DNA from: an uncultured Bacteroidales bacterium
GTDB taxonomy: Bacteria; Bacteroidota; Bacteroidia; Bacteroidales; UBA932
Direction of reading: 5' to 3'
Assembly (NCBI GenBank): GCA_900316045.1
Contig: ONBM01000051.1
Coordinates: 1-38,817, forward strand
Length of the DNA: 38,817 nt
The translations under genes were made by a program, and so were the position numbers. The notes beneath the pieces were generated by a model, which searched no databases, was not told the origin of the DNA, and saw only the letters and a program-made list of their open reading frames with translations. Of the stretch, positions 7,628 to 16,335 are shown piece by piece; the stretch's first letter is position 1; each line of letters starts with the position of its first letter.

Positions 7628-10573
7628 ATGGCTTTAGAAGTATTACACAAGCAAGCCGAAACTCACGAAAACGAGCAGTTTCGTCGTGTAGTAAAGATCA
7701 TGGATACCGTGTTCAAGAAACATGATTTCAACGGCATCCTTGTTGGCAACCCATTCAATGAGAATTATAGGCGTTTTCGTGCTGATGCAATTTTGTTCTA
7801 TAATCACGGGGTCGTTATCATTGACTTTAAGGACTATTCCGGTCAACTGATTCTTCCACGAGGTGACGATGAATTCAAAAGTTATCCCTGGCATGCAGAA
7901 AACGCCTCGGATCATCAGGCTATTGAGGTAAAAGCTGGCGCTCACTTCCTGAATCCTTTCCTCCAACTCGCTTCATATAGGAACGCCTTCAGGGAAATTG
8001 TTGAACACAATCTGATTCTCAAGCAGAAGATCAACCCGTCTCGGATATGCATTGTAAACATCTTTTCTGGACCACTTGATCTGACTAACAAAGTTCCCGG
8101 GAAATACCCTTACTACAAAATTGTCCAAGAGTCAGAAATCGGTGCCTTGCTCTATGATTTGAATAACGATAATGCATTTGACGCAGATATAGAGAAAGCT
8201 GTTAGGAGCATCTTCCCTGCCGATGAATACGTTCAGGATTATAGTTTCGAGACGGAGATCATTCACAAAAAAGACATTATCGTTGGTGATGAGGCAAAGA
8301 GCACCATCGACGCCTTTATGCAAGCAGATGGGAATGATATTCTCCTCCTTACATCCATGGATGTTTCTGAACGCGACAATTGGGCTAAGTACTTGTTCTC
8401 GATCGCAGACAACTATGAAATCCCGGAAGTACAGGGCCTGTGTCATTCAAACCGAATCAGTCGCCGACTTCGTTCCCGAGGGATTGAAGCGACTAGTTTA
8501 TACTCATTCATATATGGAGGAAATGAACAGACAGACTACTATTCGGAAGAGGAGGAAAACGATGACTGGGCAGCTCAGATTATCCCGTTAAAATCCGATT
8601 CAAGTCTGGATGAGCGTGCTTTGCTGATTGTATATGACGCGCATCTCGTTAGTCGTAGTTTATCACAAACGGACTTGCTGCGCTTTGGTTCGGGACGCTT
8701 ATTGGAAGACTTCATCACCTTTGCTGATCCATCATCCAAAAGGAAAGTCGCTTTCATCGGAGACCCGTATATGCTTTCTTTTGGTTCATCTGAAGATTCT
8801 GCTGTTGATCTCTCTAACCTCAAAAGCTTATGCGAAGAGAGGATTGTCCACTATTACCATCAGCCAGTCATTTATTCTCAAGACTCCTGTAAAGAATCAT
8901 TAAAATCCAGCTTGGCTCAAAGCATGGATTATCAATTGTACAACAGTTTAAGCTATTGGTTCAAAGATGGCTCCATCGTTGAAATTGAGAAAAATGGAGT
9001 TGCAGACAAGATGAAGGCATGGTTCTCTTCGCCTTTCACGCAAGAGCCCCAAAAGGCTGTTTTGTTCTACAAGAAGGGTGATTGCCTGAAGACAAATCGA
9101 TGGATTAAGAATCATTGTGTGAACAATGGTAGAGACCTTGCGCCAGGTGATCTGATTATTGCCAACAACAACATTTTCATCCCTGATGAGACTGGATTTG
9201 GCAATCCCAAGCGGATTTTGAACGGAATGTATTTTACAGTCAAAGAGATTCAAAAGCACATCAGCGAGGAAATTCCAGTCAAGGGATATCCGGGACCAGC
9301 GATTCTGTCTTTCACAAAAGTGACCGTAAAATGCCTTAGCTTAAGCGGTCAAGATGCAGAGATATGGGTACTTGATAATTACTTGGAAAGTATAGATGAA
9401 CTGACAAAGGAGGAGCAGATCGCGGTCAGGATTTTCATCGAGAAAAGAATCCGTGAATTGATGAAGAATACTCCGTTTCCGGATAGTGAGTATTATCGGC
9501 AATTGATGGAAGATCCTGGATATCAGGCTCTATCAAATGAAGAAAAATACTCCATAAAGGAGCTGATCCGAAATCGAATTCTCAAGAAAGAAGAACGATC
9601 GACAGTTTCGACAACCAAGGCTGCTCGTTCCTGTCTCAAGCGGCACTATAGCAATTATGAGAGAGAAATTCGTCGACAGGCAAGGGAGAATGACTCTCTT
9701 GTCAATGCCTTATACGCAAAATATGCATGGGCGATTACTGTCCACAAGGCAGTAGGATCAGAGTTTGACAGTGTTATCCTGAAAGGATTTCGCGTCGAAA
9801 ATGATGGGATATGTAACGAATCCTATTTCCGGTGGCTGTATAGTGGGGTAAGCACAGCCTCTGGTACTTTCTATATAGCTCAGCCTCAATATGTCCATCC
9901 GTTCATGAATTGCGTGATTAGTGAAACGGATTCAGGCCCCAGTATCCAAAAACAGCTTTTGGTATTTGATTCCTACGCTATACCACAACGTTTCTTGGAT
10001 ATCGTCAAATTGAAGAATACGAGCGCAACAGCGGCTATTTGCGAATTAGCAATGAAGTTAGAATCTCTGGGCTGCCTCTTGAAAGGAGTAAAGGTCTGTA
10101 GCGATTATCTGACAAAGGCGATATTTTCAATTCAACAGGATATTAGCAAGAAGCTAGTAATAGACGTACATAACAAAGGCGCGAAAGAGTCCTTTGGCGT
10201 CTCTTCCATAAAGATGGAGCCCAACGGCTTTGTTGACACCAATGTGATAAACAAGGCTATCGAATCTGTTTTATCTGTTAATCCTTCGAGAGTTGCGACG
10301 GCTGAGTGCCCTGAATACATTTCAGAGGTGCTAGAAAATTTCAAAGAACAGCTAAAAGAGCAAGAAATTACGATGGAGATAGTTTCCAGCAAGGACTTTC
10401 AGATCATCTGTAAAGCATCCACTGAAAAAGGATCGGCGTCTCTGAGATTGTGGTACGGTACCAGCCTCGAAAATCACACCAAAGGCTTTATTAACAAAAT
10501 CGAGGTTTTCGACATTTCAGATCCGGACATCATTACGCAAATCCGAAACTTAAGGGCACTCAACGGGCAGTAA
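7628..10573 (+). CDS. NERD nuclease-domain protein fused to a degenerate SF1 (RecD/UvrD-like) helicase
   Basis: The 981-residue product has no signal peptide. Residues about 14-160 fit a NERD (nuclease-related) domain, with plausible catalytic residues Asp53 (RADAILF) and Asp66-x-Lys68 (IIDFKDYSG). Residues about 215-400 and 690-770 follow the order of a superfamily-1 helicase, but each active-site motif is altered. The P-loop position (about 235-250, ILLLTSMDVSERD) lacks GKT/S, Walker B is IVYDAHLVS (332-342) instead of DEA/DES, motif III is GDPYML instead of GDxxQL, motif V is HKAVGSEFD (706-714) instead of HKxQGxE, and motif VI YSGVSTA (738-744) has lost its Arg. ATP hydrolysis is therefore unlikely. 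The last ~200 residues are unrecognised. It forms an operon with the TPR protein (22 bases). A host-defence effector using the dead helicase as a nucleic-acid sensor is my inference. Confidence 0.8.
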   Translation: MALEVLHKQAETHENEQFRRVVKIMDTVFKKHDFNGILVGNPFNENYRRFRADAILFYNHGVVIIDFKDYSGQLILPRGDDEFKSYPWHAENASDHQAIEVKAGAHFLNPFLQLASYRNAFREIVEHNLILKQKINPSRICIVNIFSGPLDLTNKVPGKYPYYKIVQESEIGALLYDLNNDNAFDADIEKAVRSIFPADEYVQDYSFETEIIHKKDIIVGDEAKSTIDAFMQADGNDILLLTSMDVSERDNWAKYLFSIADNYEIPEVQGLCHSNRISRRLRSRGIEATSLYSFIYGGNEQTDYYSEEEENDDWAAQIIPLKSDSSLDERALLIVYDAHLVSRSLSQTDLLRFGSGRLLEDFITFADPSSKRKVAFIGDPYMLSFGSSEDSAVDLSNLKSLCEERIVHYYHQPVIYSQDSCKESLKSSLAQSMDYQLYNSLSYWFKDGSIVEIEKNGVADKMKAWFSSPFTQEPQKAVLFYKKGDCLKTNRWIKNHCVNNGRDLAPGDLIIANNNIFIPDETGFGNPKRILNGMYFTVKEIQKHISEEIPVKGYPGPAILSFTKVTVKCLSLSGQDAEIWVLDNYLESIDELTKEEQIAVRIFIEKRIRELMKNTPFPDSEYYRQLMEDPGYQALSNEEKYSIKELIRNRILKKEERSTVSTTKAARSCLKRHYSNYEREIRRQARENDSLVNALYAKYAWAITVHKAVGSEFDSVILKGFRVENDGICNESYFRWLYSGVSTASGTFYIAQPQYVHPFMNCVISETDSGPSIQKQLLVFDSYAIPQRFLDIVKLKNTSATAAICELAMKLESLGCLLKGVKVCSDYLTKAIFSIQQDISKKLVIDVHNKGAKESFGVSSIKMEPNGFVDTNVINKAIESVLSVNPSRVATAECPEYISEVLENFKEQLKEQEITMEIVSSKDFQIICKASTEKGSASLRLWYGTSLENHTKGFINKIEVFDISDPDIITQIRNLRALNGQ

Positions 10574-10595
10574 ACGTTTTTTGGGGATAAAGACA

Positions 10596-13214
10596 ATGGC
10601 AAGATATTATAATGACTGGGACGATGACGACTACACGCCACGTGCTTCTACAGAAATCTACGACCTCCGTCGTGAAGGCCGCCTGGACGAGGCTAGACAG
10701 CGGGCAGAAGATCTTCTTAGACAAGATAACACCTCACAAGATGTATGGAAAGCATACGCTTGGACGCTGATCGATATTTGTAAAAGAGAACTGAAGCAAG
10801 GCAATATAGATGTTGCCCGCCAGATTTCAGAGTATCTGTCTCGGTTAAGATTCAATACGGAATATGACGAGTTTGCTGAAACGCTTGTAAAAAAGATACA
10901 GCAACTGAAACTATCCGTAAACCCTTTCTATACGCAGATTCAGGAAGCAAAGGAACTTGGCCAGAATGGAGATAATGATCGCGCCTGGGGCATTCTTCAC
11001 CAACTAGCCATCAACGGTAATCTGCCAAAAGAAGCCCATGAGAATTATGGATGGACGATATATCGATACCTTAGGGACCATATCAACACGCTGAATTCCA
11101 TAGAGGTCAGAACTCAATTACGTGATTACATTAATCTTGAGAATGAGCGACCCTCAAATCTTCATTCCCAGATTTTGAATTTTGCTCTCAACTATTCAAA
11201 ACAGGATGAGAACTTCAAATTAGTATCCTTTCTCCGTTTATGGGGACCAGCTAACCTACGGGATAATGAATTTGAGGATTCACGTGGTAACGATGGGAAA
11301 CCTATCCCTTCATTGATGTCGAGAATAGCAAGGGCGGTTGTCAATTACTCATATGAGGAGATACAAGAATTTGTAGATATTCTTCCTCGCAAAAAGGAAG
11401 AATTCGTGGAGATGCTGAAGGAGCAGTTCTTTTGGAAGATTTATCGGAGTACAGAAGGAGGCGTGAATTCATCTACATGGAGCCTATTCGAAGAGTATTT
11501 GACATTCTTCCCTAATGCGCCGGCTTCATCGTCACACTCAAAAGTGCTTGGACTTGCCGAGCGCATTATGAAAGAGAATAATACGTGGCGCTTCTATGAC
11601 TTCTTCAGGCATTGGAATCCTATAAAATTACGAGATGCAGACTGGAAAGAGGAAAAAGGTGACAATGGAGAGACGTATAAGCCGCTCGCAGTGAAATCTT
11701 TAAAGAAAGCGCGTGAAGCCATTGAGACCCTTTCAGATGAACAAGTCGGTGACTTACAATGGCTAATTGACCTTTATGGTATCGCAGTCGAGAAGTTTCC
11801 AGACGACGACTGGATTATTCGTTCAAAGGCGTTACTACATCTGCGTGCCGGACAATTGGCAAAAGCAAAGGGAATCTATAAAGATCTCTGCTTAAGGATG
11901 GGAGAGAAATACTATATATGGAGCGAATTTGCGGACTGCTGGAAAGACACAAGAGTCAAAATCGCTCTTCTCTGCAAAGCGCTTAGCCTCGAAAAGAATG
12001 AAGACTTTATCGGCAAGATACGGCTTGAGTTGGCTCGGCTGTTAATCAAAGCCAAGAAATACGGAAATGCTGCGGTTGAACTTGAACGATACAAGAAGCA
12101 TTATACAGAGATGGGATGGCGTATTGATGCTGAAGTAGAAACCCTTTTGGGACAGTGTTCTTCTGTGTCTCCTGCCCAAGAAAAGAATGCTGCCTTCTAT
12201 GAGGAGAACATCCCATGCGCTGAAGAGCAGGCTTACGCTGACATTCCCTTTACTGAGATGGTCCTTGTGGATAAGTGGAAAAACGATGACGGGAAAATTT
12301 TGATGACCTTTGTCGATGGAGATGCCATAGAGTTTACTACGAACAAGAAGAGATTTCCTCTATTGAGCAATAGCCATTATGGCCAAGTCTGGAAAATCAA
12401 ACTGTATAAGGAAGAAACCGTAAAAACGATTCCAGATGTTTATTCCTGGCGTCCCCCAAAAACGGAAACAATCGTTAAGTATATACCGTTAATCATTGCT
12501 CCTTCTGAAACGGCTGATTGGTTAACTCTCCCCGTTAAATATGGCTTCATCCAGCATGTGAACGCTGAGAAGAAGGTATACCATATTTATTCTACCGATT
12601 CCAACATTGTATACGAACATTTCGATGATCAAAAACTGAATAAAGGCGATTTTCTCAAATTTAGACAGTACAAGAAAAAAGTTAAAAATGAGGTCAAGGT
12701 TTTCTTTGTAGATATTAAAAAATGTGTTGAAGAAGAGGCTATTACGCACTTCAAAAGCAGGATCGTGGCTGTAGATGATGTTAACAATACCAAGAAGTTG
12801 TTCCACTTTGTCTTGGGACCGAAACTTATATCCGGTATCCTCCATTACGACCAAACGGCATTGCGTCCTTCTGTCGGTGATTGTATTAAGATTATTTACG
12901 TTGTACGACAAGTTGATGATAAGAAAAGACCTGGACAACAAAAGAAGATTCTCGAAGTCCTTCGCGCCGAAGCGACCGATGAAGTTAATCCTTTACTATT
13001 CAAAACAATTACAGGTACTTTAAAGATTAAGTACAAGTACGGAGAAGACGAATATGGAGAAGACGATTCGCGTTTTGGATTTATAGGCGACTACTATGTT
13101 CATGATTCAATCTTGAGTAAATTCCATATCTCTTCTGATTGTCAAGTAACTGCTAAATTAGTATATGCGGGTGATGGGCGGTGGAAAGTATACGAACTAA
13201 ACAAGGATCTATAA
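10596..13214 (+). CDS. TPR-repeat protein with C-terminal cold-shock/OB-fold-like domains
   Basis: The 872-residue product begins MARYYNDWDDDDYTPRAS. I chose ATG 10596 over an in-frame TTG at 10581. Residues about 20-540 are helical repeats of TPR type (for example LYGIAVEKFPDDDWIIRSKA and LHLRAGQLAKAKGIYKDLC). From about residue 555 the protein turns beta-rich with several OB-like segments. The last reads FGFIGDYYVHDSIL (827-840), close to the RNA-binding FGFI and Y/F-VH pattern of cold-shock domains, and ends in GDGRWKVYEL. So it probably binds single-stranded nucleic acid with its C-terminus and a protein partner with its TPR arm. It lies 22 bases after the NERD/pseudo-helicase gene on the same strand, and the two share AT-richer composition, so they likely act together. 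I do not recognise it as a named system. Confidence 0.78.
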   Translation: MARYYNDWDDDDYTPRASTEIYDLRREGRLDEARQRAEDLLRQDNTSQDVWKAYAWTLIDICKRELKQGNIDVARQISEYLSRLRFNTEYDEFAETLVKKIQQLKLSVNPFYTQIQEAKELGQNGDNDRAWGILHQLAINGNLPKEAHENYGWTIYRYLRDHINTLNSIEVRTQLRDYINLENERPSNLHSQILNFALNYSKQDENFKLVSFLRLWGPANLRDNEFEDSRGNDGKPIPSLMSRIARAVVNYSYEEIQEFVDILPRKKEEFVEMLKEQFFWKIYRSTEGGVNSSTWSLFEEYLTFFPNAPASSSHSKVLGLAERIMKENNTWRFYDFFRHWNPIKLRDADWKEEKGDNGETYKPLAVKSLKKAREAIETLSDEQVGDLQWLIDLYGIAVEKFPDDDWIIRSKALLHLRAGQLAKAKGIYKDLCLRMGEKYYIWSEFADCWKDTRVKIALLCKALSLEKNEDFIGKIRLELARLLIKAKKYGNAAVELERYKKHYTEMGWRIDAEVETLLGQCSSVSPAQEKNAAFYEENIPCAEEQAYADIPFTEMVLVDKWKNDDGKILMTFVDGDAIEFTTNKKRFPLLSNSHYGQVWKIKLYKEETVKTIPDVYSWRPPKTETIVKYIPLIIAPSETADWLTLPVKYGFIQHVNAEKKVYHIYSTDSNIVYEHFDDQKLNKGDFLKFRQYKKKVKNEVKVFFVDIKKCVEEEAITHFKSRIVAVDDVNNTKKLFHFVLGPKLISGILHYDQTALRPSVGDCIKIIYVVRQVDDKKRPGQQKKILEVLRAEATDEVNPLLFKTITGTLKIKYKYGEDEYGEDDSRFGFIGDYYVHDSILSKFHISSDCQVTAKLVYAGDGRWKVYELNKDL

Positions 13215-13288
13215 ACAAGCATCAGTCTTGTTTCATACCGAGGCTGAAACTGGGTGGATGGCCAGCTTTACGATAATTTCGGCAATAA

Positions 13289-13320
13289 TTTGATTTTTTG
13301 CCAAATTCATCGTATCTTTG
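13289..13320 (+). promoter_or_regulatory. Consensus promoter of the AbiE-type operon with overlapping inverted repeat
   Basis: TTTG (13289-13292) and TATCTTTG (13313-13320) are spaced by 20 bases, a full match to the Bacteroidota promoter. The ATG is only 7 bases beyond the -7 box, so the transcript is nearly or wholly leaderless. GGCAA (13281-13285) and TTGCC (13298-13302) form an inverted repeat across the -33 box, and a third TTGGCA follows at 13318, a layout suited to autoregulation by AbiEi, which is known to repress its own promoter. Confidence 0.75.
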
Positions 13321-13327
13321 GCACTGC

Positions 13328-14056
13328 ATGACAAATAGGAAAATCATACTATATTATGCGGCATCTCACGGCGGAATCCTCATGAGAAAAGACTTTGTGT
13401 CCTGGTTTGAATCATCCTATCCGAGTGGATCTGTCCGGAGCATGGATACAGAACTCCGCCAGATGGTCGCTGCCGGTATCCTGGAAAGGACAGGATATGG
13501 ACAGTTCCGACTCTGCCCGGATTTAAAGCCTCCGTACATTCCTGCCGTCAGTCCGGAAATGAAGACGCTTTTCTCCGGTATCCAAGAGCGATACCCTTAT
13601 GCCGACTTCTGCATCTGGCAGGCAAGGTCCATTTCTTCATTCATGCAGCACGTCCCAAGCATCGATGTCATGATTCTGGAAACGGACCGCAGCGCTGCCG
13701 AGGCTGTCTATGAAGATGCCCGGGAAATGGCCGGTGAACGGATGGTCCTCTTGCGGCCAACCGAAAAAGAGTACCGGCTTTATGCCTCAGGGACGCCGTC
13801 GCTCCTGGTTAAAGACCTGATCTCGGAGGCGCCTGTTATCCGTGTGGACGGAGTAACGACAGCTTCTCTGGAGAAAATTCTGGTAGATATCACCATAGCT
13901 CCCGAATTTGAATTTGTTCGGGGCGCTGAGCTTTATACTATTTACGAGAATGCCGATCAGATGTACCGCATCGGCAAAAAGGCCATGCTCCGCTATGCCA
14001 CCCGCCGGGGCAAGAAAGACGAGATAGAGAAACTGATAAAATCAACAATGCCATGA
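13328..14056 (+). CDS. AbiEi-type antitoxin / transcriptional regulator (DUF6577-like)
   Basis: The 242-residue product starts with a winged-helix-like domain (RKIILYYAASHGGILMRKDFVSWF, then MDTELRQMVAAGILERTGYGQFRL), followed by a domain typical of DUF6577/AbiEi-like proteins (ADFCIWQARSISSFMQHVP, then SLEKILVDITIAPEFEFVRGAE). In type IV AbiE systems the antitoxin represses its own operon and counters the nucleotidyltransferase toxin without binding it stably. The start at ATG 13328 is fixed by the consensus promoter ending at 13320; an in-frame TTG at 13298 lies inside that promoter and is rejected. Its stop overlaps the toxin start by 4 bases (ATGA). Confidence 0.85.
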   Translation: MTNRKIILYYAASHGGILMRKDFVSWFESSYPSGSVRSMDTELRQMVAAGILERTGYGQFRLCPDLKPPYIPAVSPEMKTLFSGIQERYPYADFCIWQARSISSFMQHVPSIDVMILETDRSAAEAVYEDAREMAGERMVLLRPTEKEYRLYASGTPSLLVKDLISEAPVIRVDGVTTASLEKILVDITIAPEFEFVRGAELYTIYENADQMYRIGKKAMLRYATRRGKKDEIEKLIKSTMP

Positions 14057-15150
14057 TAGACCCGAAAAGCAGAAGCTTGGAATGGATTCTTGAATCCTGC
14101 CGCATCAACAAAGTGAGTGACCCAACGCTGATGGAAAAGGCCATCAGGGCCTTCTCTTTGCTGGAGGCACTTGCCCGTTCCGGATGTCCTTTCCTCTTCA
14201 AAGGCGGTAGCGCCTTGATGCTGCAACTCGATTGTACCCAGCGCCTTTCGGTTGATATAGACATCGTCTGTCCGCCCGACACCGATGTTATTTCCTATTT
14301 GACACCCTTCGCTGCGGAATATGGCTTCGGAGAAATCAAACCATCCGACCGGATCTCCCGGACGAATGTCCCCAAGACACACGCCAAGTGCTTCTACCAG
14401 GTTTCCTACGTCACCAACACGGCTACGGAAAAGATTCTGCTGGACGTCCTGTTCGAAAACAACTGGTATTCTAACATCGACCACAAGCCCATCGTCAGCC
14501 CGTTCCTTCAGATGACCGGCGAGCCGCTGACAGTCAACCTTCCCAGCAAAGACGATCTGCTGGGTGACAAGCTGACGGCTTTTGCTCCCAACACAACAGG
14601 AATCCCCTACATCAAGACAGTCATTGGCCGGGGAGGACTGCCGGAAGAGCGCCACTGTTCAATGGAAATCATCAAGCAACTCTTCGACATAGCATCCCTG
14701 TTTGACCGGATTAACGATCTGAGCATCGCAAGGGCCACCTTCGAAAAGATCGCTCTGATCGAACTGGACTACCGGCGAATGGACAGCAGTGACCTCACGT
14801 CCATCCTTGACGACATCTACAAGACCTCCGAACTGATCTGCACGGGGATATACACCAAAGACCAGAGTTTTGAATATCAGGAACTGGTTCGCGGCATCAA
14901 TCAGATAAGACCCTTGATTATCAGTGAGAAGTACAACCACTACTCGGCGATTGTCAATGCATCTAAGACGGCCTACCTTTCTGTCCTGCTCAGGAAGGGT
15001 ATTAACGAAATCCGGCACTACGACCCTGCCATTGATTTGCGTTCCGTCAAATTGAATGCACCCATCAATCCAGCCATTAACAAGATCAAGACCTTCCGAC
15101 CGGAAGCCTTCTTCTACTGGACGCAAATTAAAAAGCTTCTCACCCAGTGA
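14053..15150 (+). CDS. AbiEii/AbiGii-family nucleotidyltransferase toxin
   Basis: The 365-residue product has the DNA polymerase beta-like nucleotidyltransferase core of AbiEii toxins: FLFKGGSALMLQ (the GS motif) followed by LSVDIDIV (the D-x-D metal-binding pair). Further family-like stretches are KILLDVLFEN and SKDDLLGDKLTAFAPNTTGIPY. AbiEii-type enzymes transfer nucleotides, in characterised relatives to tRNA, and so stop growth on phage infection. The gene overlaps the antitoxin by ATGA and is convergent with the recombinase genes, 22 bases away. All expected motifs are present, so it looks active. Confidence 0.9.
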   Translation: MIDPKSRSLEWILESCRINKVSDPTLMEKAIRAFSLLEALARSGCPFLFKGGSALMLQLDCTQRLSVDIDIVCPPDTDVISYLTPFAAEYGFGEIKPSDRISRTNVPKTHAKCFYQVSYVTNTATEKILLDVLFENNWYSNIDHKPIVSPFLQMTGEPLTVNLPSKDDLLGDKLTAFAPNTTGIPYIKTVIGRGGLPEERHCSMEIIKQLFDIASLFDRINDLSIARATFEKIALIELDYRRMDSSDLTSILDDIYKTSELICTGIYTKDQSFEYQELVRGINQIRPLIISEKYNHYSAIVNASKTAYLSVLLRKGINEIRHYDPAIDLRSVKLNAPINPAINKIKTFRPEAFFYWTQIKKLLTQ

Positions 15151-15172
15151 TACATCATGGGTTGAGTCAAGG

Positions 15173-16333
15173 TTAATCGAATAATCCTTTAGTCAAGTTG
15201 ACCGCTTCAATCTTCTTGTCCAGATTCACCTTAGCGTAAACCTGCGTTGAAACCAGGTTACGATGTCCCAGGATCTTGCTCACCGAGTAGAGTTCCGCAC
15301 CGGCTGAGATGGCCAGTGTCGCAGCCGTGTGGCGGCTGCAATGGTAGGTCAGTTCCTTACCTGTAATGCCGGCCTTGTCGCGGATGCTGCGGACGTATTT
15401 TGTCACTTTCCCAGATTTTCCCGGCAGGCGAAACACGTTCTCGTCATCATTTTCCGGACGCGGCGGCAGCAGAGAGAGAGCCAAACCGTTCAGGGGCACC
15501 GTTACCTGATTGCCAGTCTTCTACTGGACGATGGACACCGCCCATCCTTCGCCCATCGGCTTGATATCATCCCACCTGAGCCGCTGAACGTCACCCAGCC
15601 GGAGTCCCGTCATGCAGGAGAGACCGAAGGCTTTCTGAACTTGGCGTTCAGTCTCTGTTGCGGGCTCAACAGCGAGGAACCTTGTCAGTTCATCTGGGGT
15701 GAGGTATTCACGGTGCTTGTCTGGTACGTGGAACCGTTCAAGCGTATTCAGTCCCCTCAGCGGGTTGTACCCGATCCTGCCTTCCCGGAGGGCCTTGTTG
15801 AATATGGCATTGATCGTCTCTCCGAAATGGCGCAGGGAGTAATCCGACAGCCGGCCATCCCGCACCTTGATCTGTCCGGGGTTCCGGTAGTCGTTCCGCA
15901 TGTAGTCATACAGGCCGCTGATGATTTCCGTAGTCACGTCCTTCAGGAGGATGTCTGTCCTGCCTTTCCTCTCAAGATACTCCTTTATTCGTTTTCGGGC
16001 AGTCTTCTTGTGCTGCATCGCCGACTCTCCGTTGCCGCATCCGACGGAATATCGGATGTATTCGTCACACCATTCCAGCCAGGTGGTCGTACAGTCGATA
16101 CCATCCTCCTGCCCGGGCTTCTTGTCGAACTCCGGAGGATTGAGGATCCGGTCGGAGCGGACGGCCATGGCCTTGAGATAGGTCCTCTTGTTGATGCTCT
16201 TAGCATTTGTAGCATCGTCCGGGATCAGATACAGATGAAGGTTCTCCCTCTTGCGGAAGCCTTTCTCGTAGTATTCCATATACAGGCCCCGGTTACCCCC
16301 TTTCAGTGCCCGTTCCTTGATTTCGACTTTCAT
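15173..16333 (-). pseudogene. Tyrosine recombinase interrupted by one in-frame amber codon
   Basis: Read on the minus strand, a tyrosine recombinase of 386 residues is open except for a single TAG at 15523-15521; the frame is the same before and after it. The front part (270 residues) has an N-terminal SAM-like/arm domain and catalytic Arg in TGLRLGDVQRLRW. The part after the stop has KTGNQVTVPL (the beta-hairpin Lys), HCSRHTAAT (H-x-x-R), LGHRNL (His) and VYAK (Tyr nucleophile). The stop replaces what is usually a Gln before KTG and needs one base change (CAG to TAG). Other genes here end in TAG, so the amber codon is not generally recoded. Without readthrough the product lacks most catalytic residues. 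It starts 2 bases after the stop of the upstream recombinase, so the pair is one operon. Confidence 0.85.
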
Positions 16334-16335
16334 TG

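Noticed and set aside
15521..15523. Genome-wide recoding of TAG
   Set aside because: Several intact genes here end in TAG (for example the sigma-54 activator at 3189-3191 and the small barrel at 38538-38540), so TAG is a normal stop.
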